From Sphagnum compactum (taxonomy: Eukaryota; Bryophyta; Sphagnopsida; Sphagnales): 64,000 nt of DNA. Where the stretch lies: assembly GCA_965153455.1 (NCBI GenBank), contig OZ234500.1, forward strand, positions 4,340,001 to 4,404,000, in the 5' to 3' direction. Shown here one piece after another: positions 47,780 through 59,600 of this stretch. The notes under the pieces were generated by a model, which saw only the letters and a program-made list of their open reading frames with translations, ran no database searches and had not been told where the DNA came from. Both the position numbers and the translations under genes were made by a program. The first letter of the stretch is position 1. Every line of letters starts with the position of its first letter.

Positions 47780-48130
47780 TGTAAGCCTCAGTGCTAAATT
47801 TTTGTTAATCTTAAGTCAAAACAATAAAAAGATTCTAACCCAAGCCAAAATGGCAATTTTTAAAAATCCTAAGTCAAAATAATAAAAAGATTCTAATCCT
47901 TAGGCCTAAATAGATTTTAACCTTTAGGCCCAAAGATTTATCTTTAGGCCTAAAAAGATTTTAAACTTAAGCCAAAATATTAAAAACCTTCTAACCTTAA
48001 GCTTAACTATTAAAAGAATTCCAACCTTAGGCTTAAACATTAAAAATATTTTAATCCTAAACCAAAGTATTGATATATATTTTTAACTATAGGTTAAATT
48101 ATTTTTAAAATAATTAACCTTAAGTCATAA
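47780..48130. repeat. Degenerate short tandem array
   Basis: Variants of AACCTTAGGC-TAAA-ATTAAAAAGATT recur about every 33-38 bp. Confidence 0.5.
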
Positions 48131-48451
48131 TTCTCACAAGAGTAGGGCGAGCCTTTTCGGCTGGAGTGGTCCTCTCTCAGCACTCTTGTTTTCAATTTCA
48201 CTGAAACTTTTAGGGTTTAAAATAGCTTCCAAGTTTGTCTGCACATCCTCTCATTGTGGATTCTTCTTTTTCACCCAAATTCTCATATAGGAGTGGTATT
48301 TTGTTTTCTTAGGATTAAAAAAATGAAAATAAGAAAATCCTGATGTACATGATGATGATGACTCCAGGAAAGTTCAAAGTCTTGAAACAACCAATTTTCT
48401 CAATTGGATTTTTCAGGTTTGTGATAATGGATGATGATGAGTTAAACTCAC

Positions 48452-49000
48452 TTGGAGCATATCGTGAAGAATGAAATTCAGGAGCCACATTGCTTTGTAT
48501 GTCACATTCGCAAGGAAGACCTTCTTTCCCTTGACTGAAGATGGCAACATGAGCTCCGATATGCTGGACAGATTGCTCCTGGCAAGAAGCTCGTCCAAGC
48601 TAGTCAACACGAAACCCACCCCTGAGCTGGAAATCACCACTTTCTTCACAAAATTTGGATACATCTCTGCCATCCAGAATGCCACCATGCCACCATAGTT
48701 GGTTCCCACCAATTGTATATGATTCTGAAAACCAATTTTGCCAGAGGAAAAAAAACTTTGAAATTTTGTTAACAAAAAACTCGAATTGAAATTTTCTTTA
48801 AATTTAAAAAAAAAAGTGATTATGAAATGACCCACCTTTGTGATGAAGTTGTTTGGAAACACTGAAAAATCCTCACACTGAAATCCTGACAAAAGCCTAA
48901 GAACTTCAAACCTTTCATAAAGTACACGCAAAACATGTTGAGAAAGAATTTCCAAGTTCTCTAATGGCATCTTCAAGGAATTCCAAGCAAGAATTGCCTT
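48452..49000 (-). pseudogene. Alpha/beta-hydrolase fragment with altered nucleophile site
   Basis: Two exons on the - strand, 49000-48836 and 48724-48452, join across a 111-bp GT-AG intron in phase 0. The second reads HIQLVGTNYGGMVAFWMAEM, then VKKVVISSSGVGF and ELMLPSS, the nucleophile-elbow region of plant alpha/beta hydrolases. The usual G-T-S-Y-G-G is G-T-N-Y-G-G, so the catalytic Ser is Asn (codon AAC). CAA|GTGAGT after HDMLQ is an ideal donor, but no following exon with the Asp/His part was found. The 5' exons also appear missing, with a minisatellite lying upstream. I infer a truncated, inactive copy; a non-catalytic homologue is the alternative. Confidence 0.5.
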
Positions 49001-49196
49001 CTAGAAACAAAATAGCAAGCCTATTGTCCACATCCGGAATGTCCATACCGGCAGACTCGAATCATCCGTATTGGGAACCGTTCGTCTCACTTGTTCCACT
49101 GGCGACTCGTCCACGTTCCCACCCTGTTCCAATGCTTTCAGTCCCTCCAGTCCCTCCCCCGGACTGCACAAAACTAAAACCCACATCAATCCATCT

Positions 49197-49790
49197 TCTT
49201 CTTCTTCTTGTTTTTCTTTGTCTTCTTCTTCTTCCTGGCATCCCCCACTTTCCACAACAATGGAGGAAGACGGGACGGCTGGACACCACCGCAAGAGGAT
49301 AGTCTTCTTCTTCTTCTTGGCATCCCCCACTTTCCACAACAATGGAGGAAGACGGGACGGCCGAACACCACCGCAAGAGGACAATCTTCTTCTTCTTCCT
49401 GGCATCCCCCATTTTCCATAACAATGGAGGAAGACGGGACGGCCGGACACCACCGCAAGAGGACAGTCTTCTTCTTCTTCCTGGCATCCCCCACTTTCCA
49501 CAACAATGGAGGAAGACGGGACGGCCGAACACCACCGCAAGAGGACAGTCTTCTTCTTCTTCCTGGCATCCCCCACTTTCCACAACAATGGAGGAAGACG
49601 GGACGGCCGGACACCACCGCAAGAGGACAACCATGCAGAGCTGCATGCTGCTGCCATTCGTCCTCCTCCTCTTCCATCATCTTCTTCTTCCGGGATGAAG
49701 AACTTAGATGGATGGAAGATGGGACGGATGGATGGAAAGGACAACCGGACACCACCGCAAGAGGACAAAACCAAGGATATTATATATATT
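49197..49790. repeat. 82-bp minisatellite, five units
   Basis: GGCATCCCCCA begins at 49237, 49319, 49401, 49483 and 49565, an exact 82-bp period. Each unit holds TTCCACAACAATGGAGGAAG, ACGGGACGGC and CACCACCGCAAGAGGA with a TTC run. A degenerate GGATGGAAGATGGGAC tail and TATTATATATATTAG follow. Most of the array lacks stop codons in several frames on both strands. Confidence 0.9.
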
Positions 49791-49799
49791 AGATAGAGT

Positions 49800-50660
49800 T
49801 CAGCTTCAATTGTTAAATGATATTGAAGAGCACAAGAATCCATTACCAAGTATCACCTGCATATTGAAGTCATGGTTAAAATAACCTTGCTTTTGTGTCC
49901 TTTTTTTCACCTTGAGTTTTAAATGAATTTCAAATGTTAGATCCATACATTAATTGCACATCATTTGAAATATTTGATAAATAATTATAATCATAATGAC
50001 AACAACAATGAAAAAAAATCTAAACTTAAATTGAAATTCGTTTTACTACCAACATTTGGAGAAAAAATGAGTTTTAAATCTTCTTTAATGTCAATGTACA
50101 TTTTCAGTGTCACCCTGAGCTCATCCCTTTATGAAAAAATTGCAACTCTTCATAGTGAGTCCTTATAATTTTGTGAATATTTCTTTTGTTCAAGGAGGCC
50201 TTCACAATTTGCGAGGGACCAAGGATCAATAGTCAAGTCATTGATTGAATGCACTTCATCACTAAGGTTTCTAATGATCAAATATTGGCATGTGCAAGAG
50301 TATTGGAAGCTACAAGGGACAATGAAGGGACAAGCAATCTAGTGTGATTTAACAATAGGGAAGGAGGAAGTAGCATTGCCCAATGACCCAAGCTTGTAAA
50401 GGTTAGTTATATTCTAGTGCTTCAAGAAAATGAAAAACTTCACAAACATTGCCAGTTGTAGTGTCTGTTCTTGTGCACACTTTGTGTGACCAAAATTAAA
50501 ATTATTAGGAGGTTATTTGACAATGGATATGTAGAGGTTATCTATACTTCCTAATGTGATCCTTGACCAATCCCTTGTCTCTTGATTTTATATGGCAATG
50601 TTTTAATGTCTTCCTTTTGAATTTGTCGTCGTCTATCACAAAGTTGTGAGCAATGATTAT
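49800..50660. other. AT-rich intergenic DNA, no gene seen
   Basis: No feature was recognised. Confidence 0.5.
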
Positions 50661-51335
50661 TTTTGTGGTGAATTTTCGTTGTTTTCTGAAAAATATATAT
50701 ATGTTTCATGACAAATTCCCTGTTTTAAAAGAAAAAATTGTTAAAAAAAGAATTAATATTTTTTGCCAAATCTTGTCATAGTTTCCTACAATATTGCCAA
50801 TTTTGGCTAAATATATGCATGGATGATCGCCATTGAGCAACATCACAATTTTTTTTTAAAATCTTTTGGTTGTGTATTGTGAGGAATATGATCTTTTGGG
50901 TGGTAGTATTTGAACTACTCTAAAAGAACGGCTAGTGCATGCTATGCCCTATAGCACCCATTTGCAACCACACAAATATGGGGCTTTACTCTATAGAGAA
51001 GAGATGCAGATGCTTGGATTTGCATGATGTGAGGTCACTCAATACCATGCTTCATTTATTGGCAAAATTTCCCAAAAAAGAAAAATTAAAAGTTGAAATT
51101 TTTAAAATGAAGTGATTTAGGAGGATTTCAATGCCAGAAGCCAGAAAAAAATAGTGAATATGGCCAAGTATCTATATTTGGATTTCAGTGTGTAGTAAAA
51201 AAATAGGACAATTAAAGCTTGTAATTCATATATGATTGACACTCAAATTTGACTAAGTTGGGGAGGATAATCATCATTTTTTTCATATTTGTATTTATCA
51301 TAACCACTTTGGCTACAAACAAAGATTCTTAAAAA
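50661..51335 (+). repeat. Dispersed repeat R4, two further copies
   Basis: The first copy (about 50790-50860) has CCAATTTTGGCTAAATATAT and GGATGATCGCCATTGAGCAA. The second (about 51180-51335) has TTCAGTGTGTAGT, ATGATTGACACTCAAATTTG and CCACTTTGGCTACAAACAAA. The DNA between them is unremarkable. Confidence 0.5.
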
Positions 51336-51414
51336 ATAATTAAAGATGGACCTGCATAATGAAGTTATTTTATTCACTATAATTTCTTAGTTGCCATGAA
51401 TCATGATATACGCA

Positions 51415-52190
51415 TTGCCGCTGTACACATGTCTTAATTGGTGGCCAGAGTGAACCAACAACCACCAATGCACTAGTTGGCCATTTTGTCCACTAAATGG
51501 GCTGCATTTTTTCATTCGGCGCCAAACGGGGTTCATCACAATCCTTCTTTTTGTTGCTGACCATTGTACTTTTAATTTTTTTTTTTTTTGGTTCTTGATC
51601 ATTTTTGCTTTGGACATAACTACCCTAATAACTAGTTATCCTATTGACCTAGCTACTATATTAACCACCTACCCTACTAACCTAGCTACCCTACATACAC
51701 AAACACCCTATTGACATAAGTATTTTACAAACCTAGTCACCTTGATAAGGTAACTTGTTTCTTATCTACTAACTTGCCTTTCTACTTAACTACTTATCTA
51801 TCTATGTTTTTTACATAACCAAATACCTAATTAATTACCTACTCATTTTTTCCACCCCCACCTCCCCCCCTTTCAATCTTACCTATCAATTTATTAAAGT
51901 TCGCCCTAGTTCATGGATGATGAACATAGGTCCCCATATGTAAGTATTACAAACAATTTATAGTGGAAACAATGCCATAATTGTAGCCATTTTGGTTTAG
52001 TTAATGCATATTTTTATTAAATTTTGTTTACCTAATTTATTATTGAATGGACATTACAATACATTTTTTCATGTATTTATTATAAGTATGTACTATTGGA
52101 TTATGGTTTAAGTTTAGGGTTGGGACACATAAATTAATTAATGAGTTTTTCACAAATGTATAATAATTAATTTAAAGTAGGCCAAATTTG
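51415..52190 (+). repeat. Long repeat element R7, copy 1
   Basis: Colinear with 62395-64000. Both start near GTGAACCA-CA-CCACCAATG, contain GGGCTGCATTTTTTCATTCG, a T-rich tract, then a TACC-rich array (short here, about 51620-51830), then GTTCGCCCTAGTTCATGGAT. No coding capacity was recognised. Confidence 0.75.
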
Positions 52191-53105
52191 GGGGGAAATT
52201 TTTAGGGTTTACACATATGTGAAGTAATACAATTGCATTCTATATCTTCTTCAAAGAAAGTGGAAAAAATTAGGTTGGAGAGATCACACAAAAGTAAAAG
52301 ACATATCTTCTCTTTTGGTTTTGTACGAAATTTATTTGATTTAAAAAAAAAATTAAGGTATTTTCTTTCAATCAATAAATATTTATAGTTTAAAACCTTT
52401 GAATTCTGGTTTAATTTTTTTTTCTTATGTTCTTTTAAATTTGTTTATTTTGCATTATATAATTTGTATAGTTTGTAAAAAAAATTGGGTTCAGGGCATA
52501 TATCACTAGGATTTTTTTTGTTAGGGTTTGTATAGTTAGGGTTGTAATAAGACTTATGGCAAAATATCATTTGGATTTTTAGGGTTATGCTTTATGATTT
52601 AGTGTATAAGAATTTGGTTCATATATTTCAGGGGCTTAAGGTTTATACTCTATACTTTGCTCATTGTATTGGTTTTTGATCTTATCACTTGTTTAGATTT
52701 ATACCATAATTATGAATCTCCTTTGTTTCCATATGTTCCATAGTTGTTAGAGTTTAATATTTTTTAAGCCACTTTTGTATGAATTATGATATTTGAGGGT
52801 TGCGTTTTCAATTGGGACTACAAACTTTGGTGGAACATTGTCATTTTTTATTCCTAAAGGTATGCATTTGTCTCTTGTTACTTCTTTTGTTTTTTGTTTA
52901 TATTTTTCACAATTCAACCTCTTTTCATTTCCTAGTTATTGGATATAGAAAGGGTGTCAAGTTTCATTAAGCATACAACCATAAATAAAGATTTTATACC
53001 TTTACACGGATATTTCATATTCAATATTTTTTTGTAATTTGATTTTTTCATACCCATATGCGAATAATGCATTGACTCCCCACAACCAGCGTGGGTTTTA
53101 TGGCC
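52191..53105. other. AT-rich intergenic DNA, no gene seen
   Basis: Possibly the continuation of R7, whose second copy runs off the window end. Confidence 0.4.
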
Positions 53106-53109
53106 TAAG

Positions 53110-53440
53110 GTAGGTATTGCATTTTGCACCTCTCAAACAATGTGCATTAATTATCATTATGTGGGTATTGTTACATGGGGTTTTCAGACATTATGGGTTT
53201 AAAGTACAATCCAAGTATTGCATATGTGAACATTTTCAATGATGGAAGGTTTGATAGCTCAATGTGTGTATTGCCAAAATTTGTTTTAGTATATGGGTTC
53301 ATAATGCAAGTATCGTACGTTGTGTACATTGGAACAATAGGTATTTTATATCATGATATGGGTATTGTAATGGGAATTCCAAGTCACAACATTGATTTTA
53401 AAGGAGTCATTTATGTATTGCATTTTGGGTTTTTGTTCAA
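53110..53440 (+). repeat. Degenerate array of about 51 bp period
   Basis: The heptamer GGTATTG or a close variant recurs at about 53113, 53164, 53213, 53266, 53309, 53360 and 53413, mostly 49-53 bp apart. Because 51 is a multiple of three, a 93-codon frame (53175-53456) stays open. I do not call it a gene. Confidence 0.4.
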
Positions 53441-54974
53441 TGATGAATGTTTATAAAATTATAAATTCTCTTGGTGTAGGAATTTGTCCTACTTCCTTCA
53501 ATCATGGGAAGGGTTCCAAAGTCCCATTCCATTCATGTCCAAAACCCCACCAAGTGCCCTTTCTCAAACAAGAACTTGGTGTGGAGGTCTAGGATGCGCC
53601 ATGGAGGGCAAAATAAAATGACCATTCAATTTGCTTATGTTTCAATAATGGGACTTACATGTCTTGAGAATTTTTTTTGTTTCCCTATCAAGATCAACAT
53701 TATTGAAGGATAGTAATACCTCCTTCATGGCTACAAGTCACATGGCAGTCTATGTTGTTTGTAATGAGGTTCCAATTTATTTTGGGCTCAAATTACATTG
53801 AACATGTTCTTTCATCTTTTGTACAATTAACATAATTCAATTAAGAGTTAATTCAATTATTTTGGGTTAGGAAAACATTAAGCATGAACTATGTGTATTC
53901 AATTAAGTTGAATTCATATGAATACTTTAGCTCCTTGGGAGAAGGTGTCAAAGATCATACACTTGCATTGATTAAAGGGAATTAATATTTTATATGTAGC
54001 ATAGTTCAAATGTTGTAAGGTACTACTATCTTGTTCATGATTGACAAATGTTTATTATGTTTAAACTAATCATCCACCATTTTCATGTATTTAAATGGGT
54101 TATACAAGTACATATTCATCTTTCTCTCTTTAACATTGATGTCATGAAAATTGTTATGCAATAAGTAATGCATTCCGAGGCTTGTCAAATTGTATTGATG
54201 GTCATTTATGATTCTACAATACTAAAAAATCTAGAAACTTGAAACATGCTCTTCAATTTTTCATGACAAATCAAGGTAGTGAGAACTTTATGAAGAGTAA
54301 GACGAGGTGACAAACACTTTTTGAACACTTCCATTGCATAAAACAAACCAATTTTTTTAATAAATATAATATGAGCCCAAACTAAATTCAAACATCCATC
54401 ATGTACTTCATCAAACCCCAAACCCATGAAAGAGGCATAAACTATAAAACCAAACAAATGTGCCAGAGGAAGATACATGCAAACTTAACAAACAATCCCC
54501 ATTAGATGAAGTCTTTATGTGGATGTGATGAAATCCAAATCCTTAAATGTGGGCAATAATGAAGTTCGATCTTTATGCAGTATGTGTGTGTACTTGAGAC
54601 ATTTTGAAATGTTTTGCCTACCTTTGCGTCAGAAGAGAATCAATTCACAAAAAACCTTCATTAGTCTAGACACCATCTTACTTAATAGTCCCACAACCAT
54701 CCCTAAATGTATTTTGAAAGGTGATGAGCAATTGTGGAGATTTTTTGTTACTTGATTTTATGCATTTAGATCATGCAAACTGACTCTATTATGTACATAC
54801 ACCAACAATTCAAAAGCATTGAACATGGCAATATACAAAATTCACAATATATAACTCACTCAAGTAACCATGTTAAAATGCCAATATGAGCAAGGGAATA
54901 ATGTTAATGATGGCTTTATAAATCAAAAATCAATCTTCCACTAGTAATCAAACCTTTGCTTCAACTCAATAATA
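53441..54974. other. AT-rich intergenic DNA, no gene seen
   Basis: No feature was recognised. Confidence 0.5.
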
Positions 54975-55325
54975 ATTTGCAAAATATCCTTTTTTCTTCA
55001 CAAGATTAGTTAAACTCGCCACTAGGGTTATAAAGAACTCTTCTGAGGTACCAAAACTTAAGAACCTTAGCAGCTTGCCTATTGCTACTTGAAAATTTGG
55101 CAAATGTTAAACTAATGGAATCCATATGAAGCACACAAGTCATGTTAAAAATTTGCAAACTATCCTTTTTTCTCCACAAGATTAGTTAAACTCACCATTG
55201 GAGTTGTAAAGAGCTCTTTTGAGGTAACCAAACTTAAGAATCTAGTAGCTTGCCTATTGCTACTTGAAGTTTTGGCAAACGTCAAATTATTCGAATCCAT
55301 ATGAAGCACACATGAATAGTCATAA
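54975..55325 (-). repeat. 176-bp tandem duplication with coding-like frame
   Basis: Copies at 54975-55150 and 55151-55325. On the - strand they read MDSISLTFAKFSSSNRQA and MDSNNLTFAKTSSSNRQA, then diverge. Further coding-like frames lie at 55718-55411. No family was recognised, so this may be an eroded gene. Confidence 0.5.
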
Positions 55326-56661
55326 TAATAAGTCCAAATATTGAACTTGTATTTGAAGTGGTAGAAGTCAACCAAATAGACTGCACAAGCAATATGCATT
55401 GGCATACCGATTAAATGCTTAGAGCTTTATTTGAAGTTAAAAGCTCACCTTTGAACCAATAGAAATCCAAAATCATTGAACTCAAACATGTTGTCAAAAA
55501 ACTTGTATCACTAGAAATTGCCATTTTAGCCTTCAAACTTGCAAATTTTGATCTTTGTACAAAGAGTTGAAACATTGAAAAAACTGCAATAAAAGGGAAA
55601 ATGATTTGGTCAATGAGAAACCCCTCTTTTGAAGATAAAGAAGCATCCAACAGTTAGTTGTCAATGTATGTAAAATCAGTACAAGACCTAATGTGTCAAC
55701 CATCTCAAGATGCTTCAAAGCTTCTTCTGCAACTATTCTTGTTCACTGCAAATACTGCCAGAATCTGATGGCTTGATGTAGGTCAGAAATGTCACTTGTG
55801 AGTCCTCTTCATGCACCAAACATCTCTCTGTCACAATGAGATTTGTCAGAGACTGGTAAGATTCTCAACTGTCAATAAATTTTCTATCCCACCTCTCGAC
55901 CATGTTTTAATCATGGTGCTGAATTTGACAATGTTTACAGAAACCTCCACTTTCATCATATCACCATAAAGTCATGGCTGTTGTTTTCTGGTGTTAAGTG
56001 GGTTAGAAGACATAAAATGCCTCCACAACTAAATAGGTGATCGCCTCAGCATGCATATTTGCCTTTGTGATTACACATGTCTAGCTTATTAATGATCCAG
56101 CCACCCATCCCATGCTTTATGTCACATGCTTTCTGCTGAATAACACCCACCCGGGGCCATTGCCCTACAAAAAAGCCCTGATCTAGCACATCTACATAAA
56201 TTCCCCAGAATGCAATTTGAACAGATATCAGCAATCTATTTGTGATCATTATCACCATGAGCATTTCCTTCTGTTGAATGTTTTTGTCATGCAATAGCAT
56301 TTGAATTTCTGGATTTCAAGGTGAGAGCAAGAAGGTATGCATTTATACGAGTTTTGGAGTTGAAACAACAGACGCTCTGCAAAGATCTTTGATAAGGTGT
56401 GCAAGGGGTGAGATGGGTACCTGCACTTTTGAGTTTGTGTGCTTTCACCTCACATCAAGCCGAAATGTGCTCTCATTTGTATAACCTTTCTCTTACAGGC
56501 TACATTCATCTTTATCAAGACCTCAGTTCATGAGAGAAATTGGAATTCCGATATGCTCCAAATTTGCTACTGAAAATGAACAAACCATTACCTGACTGTT
56601 GAAGATGAAAAACGCTTGGTTGTCACTCCAGAATGACATGGAGCCGATGTGGCTGTTTTTG
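55326..56661 (-). other. Possible 3' flank of the dehydrogenase gene or an eroded gene
   Basis: Composition resembles the dehydrogenase introns rather than the AT-rich surroundings. Frames 55718-55533, 55650-55411 and 56300-56046 are open on the - strand but show no domain I can name and no splice-consistent series. Confidence 0.35.
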
Positions 56662-59600
56662 CTACTCCACAGGCAAATTAGCAATGTCAGCAGACAGGGT
56701 CCAGAGCTTTGATGCTAGATTGGTGTCATATGCAATGGGGTTTGCTGGCACCTCTTTTACTTCACTCAAGAGCCATCCCCTGGAGAGGTTCCGTATTGGC
56801 CAGTCCAATGCTGCTCCACAAATCCCAAAGAATGTGGATGGTCTTGGCTGCACTGCCTGAACGTTTAAAGACAGATCATAAATCTTTGCACAACACAGCA
56901 GGATACTGGATTTGGTACAGCCTTGAAGAACTGAATTGTTCACTGACCAGGTACATTTCACACTAGTAAACATGAATATGTGCTTTCCTGGACTCACATG
57001 TCCACCACAATTCACAAGCTTACAAGCATTCTGAAACAAGGTAAGTAGAAAAATGCAATAACTAGGTATGAACTTCACCACAGGCCATGCAAATCCTCCT
57101 CTTGCAAAAAGCCGAAGTTGTGTGTCCTTCTGTGTGTCATCAAGTGGTGTTGTAGCTGCATGAACCACTGGTATTGCTCCATCCCATGTTGGAGCAAACA
57201 AAAGCTGCACAAATAGACAAGCTCATCCCAATGTCACCTGGACGGTGTACTTGGCTGAAATTTGTGCCACCAATGACTATTTCTAAAACTCTCTCCTTAG
57301 TCAAGTCTTAACACAGGATTTTGCTCTTCAGAAAAGACCATTCATTCATAGAGATGAGGGGAGGGTGATGACAAGTCAAAGAAATGGTTGTCTCTTACAC
57401 AGGTGTAAAGATAATCATCATGAGTAAAGACCTTGTGACTCACAGGATTGGCTTCTACCCAGAAAGTGATAGCTAGACACACCATACAAAGGGCAGCTAT
57501 GCAAGGCAAGATGGTTCACCTTCACGAGCCATTTCCATGGTTTTTGGTTGAATAAGCTTCTTCTCCAGATGTCACTGGCCACTGCCCCTGTTCCAATCAC
57601 CAAGGTCTGAATGTCAAAGGAGTCTGTCAGCATATATACAACTGGAGCTTTCTTGGAGTTTTTCTTTTGAGTCCTAATTTTGCTACTCCCCATCTGCAGT
57701 TTTCCTGATTCCTTAAGCTTTGTGGTCTGCAGTGGAAATTCCTCTGCTCCACCGACTGGCATGAACTCATGAGGCAGACAGGGTGTAGTGCGCAAGAAAG
57801 TACTCTGATATATTCTCTTTAGACAGACACTGTTCAACATTTAACAAAAAATAAAGATGGCACCATGTATAATGAGCAAGGATATCGGGATGACTGATAT
57901 GTAAAACCTGAGATACTCTATTTCCTACTTGCAACAACATTAGACGGAACAGAAACTTGGTAGTAGAATAGTAACCTGGATCAACTGCACAGGCCTGAAC
58001 CCCTTTGCCTGTGAAGGTTCCACACATGTGAACAACTCATCAGTAACAATGGTTGCTTTAGGAGCCACTGTTCATGGACCAGGTCACAAGAATCATATGT
58101 TATACAAAATGTTGTTCAGGTAGGACAAAGTCACGAGCCTAAGGGCATGCAACTGTGCTCAGTAATAAGCCACATCTCACGCACCTTGCCAGCGCCGTTG
58201 TAGTTCAAAAGTGAAGAGAACGTTTGCAAGTTTGGCTTGCGAATAGTCCCCTTCTTTGAATTCTCGTAGAAATTTTTCCTGGCAAGTTTTCCCACAAGTC
58301 AAGCATATTCTTCCCATATCTTAATCTGATATGATTTTCTACGCAACCACATCCTAGTTAGAGTTGTAGATATTAACATGTGCACTCTCACAAAAGGTGT
58401 GCACAAATAAACACAAAAGAGTGAAGCTGGTTCCAGATAAATCTACTACCAGCAGCACTCCAAAGAGCAAAGCCACTGCAGAAACTTGAAGCTGCAACTC
58501 AAGTGATGCATACCGGGTCATTAATGCGAGCTCTTCGATGCATTGCTGATGACACATTCACCACCTGATGACCCCCAAGTCTGTTAGAAGAAGGATTCGA
58601 AGTTGAATGGATAACAGTTAATGGAGAGGAGCAAAAGAGTTCATTGCCATCCAGACCACAGCTCAGAAGCAAGTCAACAGCACAGAACAAAAGAACAATT
58701 GGGACAACAACTATCAAACTAACAAAAATGAACTGTAGGAAAAGAGAGGACTAGAAGCGATGAAGTGTGATGGCATTATTACAGATACATTCCTAAGAAC
58801 TTGCATGCCATCATAAATAGAAAATTGTTGAGGATGCAGTATATCACTTTTCGTAGATCATACCCTTGATGGAGCACCAGCAACCAGCTTGTCCTCCAGC
58901 AGGCGAGTGAGGACATAGGGACCCAAATAGTTGACCTGAACCACTTTTATCCCCAATTACCAGAGAGAATTGATTCCCTTGGGATACTTGAAAGTGACTA
59001 TACGTGAAAAGGGATTTCAAAGGTTGCAAGGGATTCCCACTTACCACAGGGAATTGATTCCCTTGGGATTCTTGAAGGTAAGGAGTAGGGGACTGCTAAT
59101 AAAGGGCCGTCTGAGAAGAGGGGACATATATAGGTCAGAGCAGCAACACCCAGGATGGCAGGCAGGGAGAGTCCAGGAGATAGGGGACACTGCCACGCAT
59201 ACCTGAGCAGACCCTCCAACTCCTTCAGATGTGTACCAAGGAGTGCCAAGAGCAACCCCAGCATTGTTAACCTGTGCATTTGTGTGACCACAACACTTTC
59301 AGTACCAACCATTACATGAATTCTCCATCAGTTATGGAGATTCAGAGACAGTTACATATGCAGAAAGTGATAGTCCTGAATCAGAGTTTAGGACTTACCA
59401 AGAGATGGAGCGGTAGATTGTGTGACTTGAAGTCTGCTGCACACTTGCGTACAGACTCCAGTGTCCGTAAATCTAGCAGCAATATGTCCACATCTGCCCC
59501 TTTGGAGCTCTGCACAAGCCACATACCTGCAGATTAAAACAGAATATATATTGGACTGCCAGCTATGATGGTGACTTGGATGCCTGCTGCAAACACAGTG

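Noticed and set aside
49001-49849. 282-codon - strand frame and overlapping + frames
   Set aside because: They read the 82-bp minisatellite. No start context, domain or splice pattern supports a protein.
57418-57840. 140-codon - strand frame as a single exon
   Set aside because: Only 57587-57520 fits the dehydrogenase family and the splice phases; the rest is intron that happens to be open.
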